DNA of 64,000 bases from Rhodovastum atsumiense (GTDB taxonomy: Bacteria; Pseudomonadota; Alphaproteobacteria; Acetobacterales; Acetobacteraceae), in assembly GCF_937425535.1 (NCBI RefSeq), contig NZ_OW485601.1, positions 363,001 through 427,000 of the forward strand, in the 5' to 3' direction. A model generated the notes under the pieces. It saw only the letters and a program-made list of their open reading frames with translations. It searched no databases and was not told the DNA's origin. The first letter of the stretch is position 1. Each line of letters starts with the position of its first letter. Positions 57,667 through 64,000 of this stretch are shown here, in pieces. A program made the translations under genes and the position numbers.

Positions 57667-58791
57667 ATGAAGACCCGTGCCGCCGTCGCCTGGGCCGCCA
57701 ACCAGCCGCTCACGATCGAGACCGTGGACCTCGAAGGCCCGAAGGCAGGCGAGGTCCTGGTGGAAGTCATGGCCACCGGGATCTGCCACACCGACGCCTA
57801 TACGCTCTCGGGCCTGGACTCAGAGGGCCTGTTTCCCGCGATCCTCGGCCACGAGGGGGCGGGCATCGTGCGCGAGGTCGGGGCCGGCGTCACCAGCGTG
57901 AAGCCGGGCGACCACGTCATTCCGCTCTACACGCCGGAATGCCGCCAGTGCAAAACCTGCCTCAGCCAGCGCAGCAATCTCTGCACCTCGATCCGCGGCA
58001 CCCAGGGCAAGGGGGTGATGCCGGACGGCACCTCGCGCTTCTCCTGCGAGCCGGTCGGCGGCAGCCAGCCCCTGTTCCACTACATGGGCTGCTCGACCTT
58101 CTCCAACTTCACCGTGCTGCCGGAGATCGCCCTGGCCAAGGTGCGCGAGGACGCGCCGTTCGACAAGATCTGCTACATCGGCTGCGGCGTCACCACCGGC
58201 ATCGGCGCGGTGATCTTCACGGCCAAGGTCCGGCCCGGCTCCACTGTCGCCGTGTTCGGCCTGGGCGGCATCGGGCTGAACGTGATCCAGGGTGCGCGGA
58301 TGGTGGGCGCGGACCGGATCATCGGCGTGGACATCAACCCGGCGCGGCAGGAAATCGCCCGCAAATTCGGCATGACCCATTTCGTCAACCCGACCGAAAT
58401 CGGCAGCGACAAGGTCGTGCAGGCGGTGCAGGACCTGACCGGCGGCGGTGCCGACTACTCCTTCGACTGCACCGGCAATGTCACGGTGATGCGCCAGGCG
58501 CTGGAAAGCTGCCATCGCGGCTGGGGGGAAAGCATCATCATCGGCGTGGCCCCCGCCGGTGCCGAGATCTCCACCCGCCCCTTCCAGCTCGTCACCGGGC
58601 GCGTCTGGAAGGGCTCGGCCTTCGGCGGTGCGCGCGGGCGCACCGACGTGCCGCGGATCGTCGACTGGTACATGGAAGGCAAGATCAACATCGACGACCT
58701 GATCACCCACACCATGCCGCTCGAGGACATCAACAAGGGCTTCGAGCTGATGCATGCCGGGGAGTCGATCCGCTCGGTGGTCGTCTACTGA
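57667..58791 (+). CDS. frmA: S-(hydroxymethyl)glutathione dehydrogenase (class III alcohol dehydrogenase)
   Basis: Zinc-dependent enzyme of 374 residues that oxidises the formaldehyde-glutathione adduct with NAD. Catalytic zinc ligands: Cys40 (GICHTD), His62 (GHEGAG) and Cys173 (IGCGVTTG). Structural zinc: Cys92, 95, 98 and 106. The NAD motif is [14 protein letters not shown]. Divergent from the sox/dgc operon, whose DgcAB reaction releases formaldehyde. ATG 57667 has GAAGGAAC upstream. Confidence 0.96.
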   Translation: MKTRAAVAWAANQPLTIETVDLEGPKAGEVLVEVMATGICHTDAYTLSGLDSEGLFPAILGHEGAGIVREVGAGVTSVKPGDHVIPLYTPECRQCKTCLSQRSNLCTSIRGTQGKGVMPDGTSRFSCEPVGGSQPLFHYMGCSTFSNFTVLPEIALAKVREDAPFDKICYIGCGVTTGIGAVIFTAKVRPGSTVAVFGLGGIGLNVIQGARMVGADRIIGVDINPARQEIARKFGMTHFVNPTEIGSDKVVQAVQDLTGGGADYSFDCTGNVTVMRQALESCHRGWGESIIIGVAPAGAEISTRPFQLVTGRVWKGSAFGGARGRTDVPRIVDWYMEGKINIDDLITHTMPLEDINKGFELMHAGESIRSVVVY

Positions 58792-58804
58792 GCGATTGAG
58801 GGGC

Positions 58805-58827
58805 GGCGCCGGCACCCATCCGGCGCC
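58805..58827 (+). terminator. Hairpin after frmA
   Basis: Perfect 8-bp stem GGCGCCGG (58805-58812) and CCGGCGCC (58820-58827) with a 7-base loop, 14 bp after the stop codon. It lacks a T tract. Confidence 0.55.
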
Positions 58828-58870
58828 AGCCTGCCTACAAAATGGGCCAATCAACAGCAAAATGCATACA

Positions 58871-58927
58871 CGACGCCACTTTGCCGCAGTTTTGTGCGGA
58901 AACGTCGGATTTTTACATCTGATGTCG
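58871..58927 (+). promoter_or_regulatory. Nested inverted repeat and ATGTCG motif upstream of the amino acid ABC operon
   Basis: CGACG (58871-58875) pairs with CGTCG (58903-58907) around an inner CCGCA/TGCGG pair (58884-58888 and 58895-58899). ATGTCG follows at 58922-58927. The region is AT-rich relative to its surroundings and precedes the first ABC gene by about 105 bp. It could be an activator site. Confidence 0.35.
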
Positions 58928-59031
58928 TGAATCTGCAAATCGTGAGTCCATCCCGTTCAAGAACACGCCGGGGTTTTCGGGTCTGCTGATCAACGATCAA
59001 TCAACCGGAACAAAACGGCGAGGAACTCAAG

Positions 59032-59889
59032 ATGGATCATCGGATGGGCCCGCCCGCGACGCGGTTGATGTCCCCCCCGACCGGAGACAGTGACGCACCC
59101 GCCGCCGGCCAGGATCCCACCGGCTGTACCGGGCATCCTCGCCAGGATCTGGTGCGTCTCGACGCCATCCACAAAAGCTTTGGCCATCACGAAGTCATCA
59201 AGGGCGTCGATCTGCGGCTGCATGCGGGAGAGGTGGTCGCCATCATCGGGCCGAGCGGGTCCGGCAAAAGCACGCTGCTGCGCTGCGTGAACCTGCTGGA
59301 GCCGCCGACCGAGGGCCGGGTCACCGTGGCCGGCGTGACCTACGAGGCAGGCAAGCCCTGCCCACGCAAGGACCTGGCCCGGTTGCGCCGCGCCGTCGGC
59401 ATGGTGTTCCAGTCCTTCAACCTGTTTCCGCACCTGACCGTGCTGCGCAACATCTGCCTCGCGCAGGAACGCACCCTGGGCCGCAGCCGCGACGAGGCGG
59501 AAGCGATTGCCATGCAGTTGCTGCGACGGGTGGGACTTGCCGACAAGGCACATCAGTATCCGGCCCGCTGCTCGGGCGGCCAGCAGCAGCGCATCGCCAT
59601 CGCCCGGGCCCTCGCGCTTGGGCCACAGGTCATGCTGTTCGACGAACCCACCTCGGCCCTCGACCCCGAGCTCGGGCTCGAAGTACTGGCGGTGATGCGC
59701 GAACTGGCCGAGGGCGGGATGACCATGATCGTGGTCACGCACGAGATGCATTTCGCCGAAAGCGTCTCGAATCGCGTGATGATCATGGCCGATGGCGTCG
59801 TGGTCGAGGAAGGCCCGAGCGCGAGCGTCATGCGCAATCCGCAGACCGAACGGGGACAGCGCTTCCTGCACGCGGTCAAGGACCGATGA
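59032..59889 (+). CDS. Polar amino acid ABC transporter ATP-binding protein
   Basis: ATPase of 285 residues in the GlnQ/HisP family, with an unusual hydrophilic N-terminal extension of about 35 residues. Walker A is GPSGSGKST at 73-81, then FQSFNLFPHLTVL, CSGGQQQR (Cys in place of the usual Leu), MLFDEPTSALDPEL, and THEMHFA. ATG 59032 has GAGGAA upstream; ATG 59044 or 59068 would shorten the extension. First gene of a four-gene transporter operon. Confidence 0.92.
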   Translation: MDHRMGPPATRLMSPPTGDSDAPAAGQDPTGCTGHPRQDLVRLDAIHKSFGHHEVIKGVDLRLHAGEVVAIIGPSGSGKSTLLRCVNLLEPPTEGRVTVAGVTYEAGKPCPRKDLARLRRAVGMVFQSFNLFPHLTVLRNICLAQERTLGRSRDEAEAIAMQLLRRVGLADKAHQYPARCSGGQQQRIAIARALALGPQVMLFDEPTSALDPELGLEVLAVMRELAEGGMTMIVVTHEMHFAESVSNRVMIMADGVVVEEGPSASVMRNPQTERGQRFLHAVKDR

Positions 59890-60533
59890 TCATCCTCGAG
59901 GACCTGGCGGCGATCCTGGCCGGCCTGCCGTCGACGGTTGCGCTCACCGCCCTCTCCTTCCTGATCGGCCTGGTGCTGGGCGTGCCGCTCTGCGCCATGC
60001 GGTTCTCAAAGCTCAACCTGGTGCGCTTCACCAGCATGGCGCTGATCCTGACCTTCCGCGCGATCCCGCCGATCGTCTGGCTGTTCTTCATCTTCTTCGG
60101 TGTCGGCTTCGGCTATGTCCAGCTTGACCCGTTCACCTCGGCGGCGATCGGGCTCGGCCTCATCACCGCGGCCAACATGGCCGAGATCTATCGTGGCGCG
60201 CTCGCGGCCATCCATGTCGGGCAATGGGAAGCCTCGCTGGCGCTGAACCTGCCCTTGCGCCACGAGCTGATCGACGTGATCGGGCCGCAGGTGGTGCGGA
60301 TCGCCTTCCCCTCGGCGACCACCTACGCGATCGGCCTGCTGAAGGACACCGCCGTCGCCTCGGCGATCGGTGTCCAGGACATCTCGTTCCAGGCCTACCA
60401 TCTTTCGCAGCAGACCTTCCGCGGGCTCGATGTCTACGCCGCGGCTGGCCTTGTCTACATCATCGTCAGCCTGCCGATCGCCTGGCTCGCGCGGCGGGCC
60501 GACCAGCGGCTGAAGGCGCACGTGGCACCATGA
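59886..60533 (+). CDS. Polar amino acid ABC transporter permease 1
   Basis: Permease of 215 residues with about five hydrophobic helices (HisM/GlnP type) and the loop NMAEIYRGALAAIHVGQWEA. The ATG overlaps the ATPase stop by 4 bp (ATGA). Confidence 0.91.
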   Translation: MIILEDLAAILAGLPSTVALTALSFLIGLVLGVPLCAMRFSKLNLVRFTSMALILTFRAIPPIVWLFFIFFGVGFGYVQLDPFTSAAIGLGLITAANMAEIYRGALAAIHVGQWEASLALNLPLRHELIDVIGPQVVRIAFPSATTYAIGLLKDTAVASAIGVQDISFQAYHLSQQTFRGLDVYAAAGLVYIIVSLPIAWLARRADQRLKAHVAP

Positions 60534-61189
60534 GCGACGTCCTGGAATTCTGGATCGAGTGGTTCCCTTCGCTGCTCGATGGCTTCGTGATCAGCCTGGA
60601 GGTGACGGCTGCCTGCCTGCTGCTTGGCATCCCGCTCGGCATGGTGCTGGCGCTCGGGGTGCAGGCGCGGTCGCGACTGGCGCGCTGGTCCGCCCTGGCG
60701 GTGGTGGAAATCGGGCGCGGCACGCCGGCGCTGATCCTGCTGCAATTCGCCTATTTCGGCCTGCCGACGGCGGGGCTGTCGCTTTCTTCCTTCGTGGCGG
60801 CGAGCCTCGCCTTGGCCTGGTGCACCGGCGCCTACACCAGCGAGATCATCCGCGCCGGGCTGGAAGCGGTTCCGCCCGGGCAGCGCGAAGCGGCCGCCGT
60901 GATCGGGCTGAGCCATCTCGATGCGCTGCGCTACGTGATCCTGCCGCAGGCGCTGCGGGTTTCCGTACCGGCGCTGCTCGGCTTCGCCATCATCATGCTG
61001 CAGGCGAGTTCGCTCTGCTTCACGATCGCGCTGCCGGAGATCGTGAGCCAGGCCTACATGGTCGGCTCCAATACCTTCCGCTACCTGCCGATCTTCGTTC
61101 TCGCCGGGCTGATGTTCGCCGCGGTCTGCATCCCGGCGACGATCCTGGTGTCCCTGCTGGAGCGACGTCTCGGCCACCACGCCGCCTGA
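60530..61189 (+). CDS. Polar amino acid ABC transporter permease 2
   Basis: Permease of 219 residues, HisQ/GlnP type, with the loop TSEIIRAGLEAVPPGQREAA and helix VILPQALRVSVPALLGF. ATG 60530 overlaps the first permease by 4 bp. The two permeases form the membrane channel as a heterodimer. Confidence 0.91.
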   Translation: MSDVLEFWIEWFPSLLDGFVISLEVTAACLLLGIPLGMVLALGVQARSRLARWSALAVVEIGRGTPALILLQFAYFGLPTAGLSLSSFVAASLALAWCTGAYTSEIIRAGLEAVPPGQREAAAVIGLSHLDALRYVILPQALRVSVPALLGFAIIMLQASSLCFTIALPEIVSQAYMVGSNTFRYLPIFVLAGLMFAAVCIPATILVSLLERRLGHHAA

Positions 61190-61229
61190 GCCCATCCGGG
61201 CGACTCCCCCCAACAGAAGGCTGACCCGC

Positions 61230-62063
61230 ATGATGACCATGAGACCGCGTTTCCTCGCCGCGCTGCTCGTCGCAGGCCTGCTTGGTTGTGGCACGGCCGG
61301 GGCACAGACCTGCAAGCCCGCCCACAAGATCGATTCGCTGGTGAGCCCCGGCAAGCTCACGGTGGCAATCTACGAATATCCCCCCTACGCCATCACCGCG
61401 GGGGGCGAGATCGGCGGCGTCGACGGCGAGATCGTCAAGAGCATCGCCAAAGCCGAATGCCTGACCGTGGTGCCGATCGTGATCGATCCGGCGGCCGGGA
61501 TCCAGCACGTGATCAGCGGCAAGGCCGACGTCGCCGTCGGCGACTGGTACCGCACCGCCGAGCGGGCGAAGGTCATGGGCCTGTCCCATCCCACCTATCT
61601 CGACCAGATGGGCATCTACTCGAAGGATGGCGCCTCCACCGTCGCCGCCCTGGTTGGCAAGAAGGTGGGCGCGGTCGCCGGCTTCATGTGGGTGCCCGAC
61701 CTGCAGAAGCTGCTTGGCGGCAACTTCAAGATCTATCCGAACCCGGTCGCGCTGATGCAAGATCTCGTCGCCGGGCGCGTCGAGATGGGCGTGGACAGCT
61801 ACGGCACCGGCGCCTACGCGCAGAAGAAGGGCGCCTATCCGGGCATCATCGTCAAGGTGGCCCAGCCCGACCCGCGGGTGAAGGCAACCGCCGACGCGGC
61901 GCAGGCCACCGTGCTCTACACCAAGGGCAATGCCTCGCTCGGGGCGGCGATCGATGCGAACATCGTCGAGATGCACCGCAACGGCGCCCTGGCGGGCTTC
62001 CTGAAGTCCTTCGGCCTCGATCCGTCGGGGGCCGATACCGGCACGCCGCGCGTCATGAACTAG
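61230..62063 (+). CDS. Family-3 periplasmic solute-binding protein
   Basis: Binding protein of 277 residues with a leader of about 25 residues (RPRFLAALLVAGLLGCGTAG; the LLGC could also be a lipobox). The mature part has KLTVAIYEYPPYAITAGGEI and GVDGEIVKSIAKAE, standard for amino acid binders. The ligand is unknown; nearby genes suggest dimethylglycine, sarcosine or a related amino acid. ATG 61230. Confidence 0.9.
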   Translation: MMTMRPRFLAALLVAGLLGCGTAGAQTCKPAHKIDSLVSPGKLTVAIYEYPPYAITAGGEIGGVDGEIVKSIAKAECLTVVPIVIDPAAGIQHVISGKADVAVGDWYRTAERAKVMGLSHPTYLDQMGIYSKDGASTVAALVGKKVGAVAGFMWVPDLQKLLGGNFKIYPNPVALMQDLVAGRVEMGVDSYGTGAYAQKKGAYPGIIVKVAQPDPRVKATADAAQATVLYTKGNASLGAAIDANIVEMHRNGALAGFLKSFGLDPSGADTGTPRVMN

Positions 62064-62105
62064 CCGCCCAGGGGCGGCATCGGATCTTGCCCTGCCGCCA
62101 CCCAC

Positions 62106-62129
62106 GGGGCCAAACTCCGGCATGGCCCC
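62106..62129 (+). terminator. Possible terminator between binding protein and regulator
   Basis: GGGGCCA (62106-62112) pairs with TGGCCCC (62123-62129). A smaller hairpin GCCGCCC/GGGCGGC begins at the stop codon (62063-62078). The regulator therefore probably has its own promoter. Confidence 0.4.
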
Positions 62130-62157
62130 GGAACGCCACGGACGAAGCGGAGAACGA

Positions 62158-63231
62158 ATGCCTGCGATGCAGCCTCGTATCCTGAAGATCGGCTTCGTCC
62201 TGGCCAACGGCTTCACCATGTCGGCCTTCGCGCTGTTCGTGGACATGCTGCGGCTCGCCGCCGACGAGGGCGACGGTTCCCGCCAGTTGCGCTGCTCCTG
62301 GAGCGTCATCGGCCGTCCCGACCAGCCGATCCGCAGCAGCAGTGGCGTCTCCGTCACGCCCACGCATGGCTACGAGCAGCCGCGGAACTTCGACTATGTC
62401 GTGCTGGTCGGCGGTATCCTGCACGCTGGCCCGAGCCTGGGCCCGGCGGCAAGCGCCTATCTGCACGAAGCGGCCCTGAGCGGCGTGCCGCTGATCGGCG
62501 TCTGCACCGGTAGCCTGCTGCTCTGCCGCGAGGGGCTGATGAACGGCCGGCGCTGCTGCGTCAGCTGGTACCACTACCAGGATTTCCTGAACGAATTTCC
62601 CGACCACCAGGTCACGGCGGACCGGCTGTTCCTGGTCGATGGCGACCGCATCACCTGTTCCGGCGGCGGCGGCGTGGCCGACCTCGCCGCCTACCTGATC
62701 GAGCGGCATTTCAGCCAGGCGGTGGCGCAGAAGACGCTGCACATCCTGCTCTATGACCGGGCGCGCAGTGCCGAGGCGGCGCAGCCCCATCCGCCGATGT
62801 CGGTCGGGGTCAGCGACGAGCGCGTGCGCCGCGGCCTGCTGCTGATGGAGCAGAACATCGCCTCTCCCCTGCCCATCCCCGAGATCGCCAGCCGCCTCGG
62901 CCTGACCGTGCGGCACCTGGAGCGGCTGTTCCAGGAAGCGCTGTCGACCAGCCCGGCCTCGGCCTATCGCGACCTGCGCCTGCGCTACGCGACCTGGGTG
63001 CTGAGCAACACCGACCTGAGCGTAACGGAAGTGGCGTTGCAGGCGGGCTTCGCCGACTGCGCCCATTTCTCACGCCAGTTCCGCAAGGCCTATGGCCATC
63101 CGCCCAGCCGCCGGCGGCAGGACGCCGGGGCCACGTTCCCGGACGCCAGCCGGTTCAACCACCGGGCGATCTCCTTTGCCGAGATGCCGCTGCCTGCCCG
63201 CCCGCGACCGCCCGCCCGACGCGGCCCGTAA
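62158..63231 (+). CDS. GlxA/GbdR-like AraC-family regulator
   Basis: Regulator of 357 residues. The N-terminal DJ-1/PfpI-like amidotransferase domain (1 to about 200) has the nucleophile-elbow Cys116 in GVCTGSLLLC. The C-terminal AraC domain (about 225-325) has two helix-turn-helix motifs, PEIASRLGLTVRHLERLF and VTEVALQAGFADCAHFSRQF. GbdR, the activator of betaine and dimethylglycine catabolism in Pseudomonas, has this layout, so control of the sox/dgc and ABC operons is likely. ATG 62158 has GGAGAACG upstream; ATG 62122 is weaker. Confidence 0.87.
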   Translation: MPAMQPRILKIGFVLANGFTMSAFALFVDMLRLAADEGDGSRQLRCSWSVIGRPDQPIRSSSGVSVTPTHGYEQPRNFDYVVLVGGILHAGPSLGPAASAYLHEAALSGVPLIGVCTGSLLLCREGLMNGRRCCVSWYHYQDFLNEFPDHQVTADRLFLVDGDRITCSGGGGVADLAAYLIERHFSQAVAQKTLHILLYDRARSAEAAQPHPPMSVGVSDERVRRGLLLMEQNIASPLPIPEIASRLGLTVRHLERLFQEALSTSPASAYRDLRLRYATWVLSNTDLSVTEVALQAGFADCAHFSRQFRKAYGHPPSRRRQDAGATFPDASRFNHRAISFAEMPLPARPRPPARRGP

Positions 63232-63264
63232 CGGCCGCGCCGGCAGTGTCCCGCTGCCTCGGTC

Positions 63265-64000
63265 TCAGCGTGCGCCGGCAAGCGCCGCCGCGCGGGTGGA
63301 GGTGATGCTGCTCGACGGGGTCAGCACCTCGGGATCGACGCGCAACTCGATCAGCGCCGGTCCCGGCGCGGCCAGGGCGCGCGCGAACGCGGCGGGGAAT
63401 TCGGCATCCTCGGTCACCGTCTCGCCGCTGCCGCCGAGGGCACGGGCCAGCGCGGCGAAATCGGTGCGCAGATCGAGCCCGGTGCCGCTTACCCGGCCGG
63501 GATAGCGGCGCTCCTGGTGCATGCGGATGGTGCCGTAGATGCCGTTGTTGACGACGATCTGCACCAGCTTCGCGCCGCACTGCACCGCGGTCGCGAATTC
63601 CTGCATCGTCATCATGAAGCAGCCATCGCCGGAAAACGCGACCACCGGCGTGCCCGGACGGGTCAGTGCCGCGGCGACGGCGGCCGGGGTGCCGAAGCCC
63701 ATGGAACCGCTGGTCGGCGCCAGCTCGGTGCCGAAGCGCCGGTAGCGGAAGAAGCGGTGCAGCCAGATGGCGTAGTTGCCGGCGCCGTTGCTGATGATGG
63801 CGTCATCGGGCAGGGCGGCGCGCACCTGCTGCACCACCTTACCCAGATCGAGCGCCCCGCCCGCTTCGGCCGGCGTGCTGAAGGCAAGGTAGCCGGCATG
63901 CAGCGCAGCGGTCCGCGCTGCATCGGCCCGTGCCACCGTGCCCAGCGCCCGCAGCGCGGCGGCGGCGGAACGCATGTCGGCGGCGATCGGCAGGTCGGGG
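63265..64000 (-). CDS. Thiamine-diphosphate-dependent enzyme, N-terminus outside the window
   Basis: The 245 visible C-terminal codons form the ThDP-binding (PP) domain of an acetolactate-synthase/benzoylformate-decarboxylase-like enzyme. GDGCFMMTMQEFATAVQCGA and VQIVVNNGIYG make up the GDG-X(n)-NN cofactor motif. Upstream, ISNGAGNYAIWLHRFFRYRR and PTSGSMGFGTPAAVAAAL are typical. The frame is open to base 64000. It is convergent with the AraC regulator. The substrate cannot be assigned from this half. Confidence 0.85.
   Translation of the reverse strand, partial: PDLPIAADMRSAAAALRALGTVARADAARTAALHAGYLAFSTPAEAGGALDLGKVVQQVRAALPDDAIISNGAGNYAIWLHRFFRYRRFGTELAPTSGSMGFGTPAAVAAALTRPGTPVVAFSGDGCFMMTMQEFATAVQCGAKLVQIVVNNGIYGTIRMHQERRYPGRVSGTGLDLRTDFAALARALGGSGETVTEDAEFPAAFARALAAPGPALIELRVDPEVLTPSSSITSTRAAALAGAR

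Overview
The window comes from a high-GC alphaproteobacterium. The likeliest placement is Rhodospirillales/Acetobacteraceae: very high GC, Rhodopseudomonas-like bad/ali/pim genes, and GC-rich hairpin repeats of a type I associate with that family. This is inference and no rRNA or tRNA gene is present to confirm it. I see no prophage, CRISPR array, transposase or plasmid replication gene. Almost all of the DNA is tightly packed catabolic operons, many joined by 4-bp ATGA or GTGA overlaps.

Region 1 (1-13852) is a cyclohexanecarboxylate degradation island. AliA (ligase) and AliB (acyl-CoA dehydrogenase) feed a BadK-like hydratase, BadH (dehydrogenase) and BadI (ring-opening hydrolase). PimC and PimD then start on pimeloyl-CoA, and GcdH with a 3-hydroxyacyl-CoA dehydrogenase finish glutaryl-CoA. 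A dedicated EtfAB takes the electrons. A MarR regulator (BadR) is divergent from badH. Four copies of one palindromic motif lie in the only two promoter regions of the island, so BadR probably controls both operons.

Region 2 (14097-23137) holds putR/putA (proline to glutamate), a glycosyltransferase beside a 0.9-kb AT-rich intergenic stretch with a 12-bp tandem repeat, and two sodium-coupled transporters.

Region 3 (23184-33844) is a nine-gene operon facing a GntR regulator. It contains a PotABCD-like ABC transporter, an M24 Xaa-Pro peptidase, an amidohydrolase-type peptidase, 4-hydroxyproline epimerase, a D-amino-acid oxidoreductase and a DHDPS-family deaminase. I read this as uptake and breakdown of hydroxyproline or hydroxyproline-containing peptides.

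Region 4 (33964-42786) is a seven-gene amino-sugar operon facing a ROK repressor, with a perfect inverted repeat between them. It has a CUT1 sugar ABC transporter, a ROK kinase, a SIS-domain deaminase and, where a deacetylase would be expected, an argininosuccinate-lyase-like enzyme.

Region 5 (42787-63231) takes dimethylglycine to pyruvate. DgcA/DgcB with an ETF fused into one polypeptide give sarcosine, SoxBDAG gives glycine and methylene-THF, GlyA gives serine and SdaA gives pyruvate. FrmA handles formaldehyde. A polar amino acid ABC transporter and a GbdR/GlxA-like AraC regulator follow. The window ends inside a ThDP-dependent enzyme gene.
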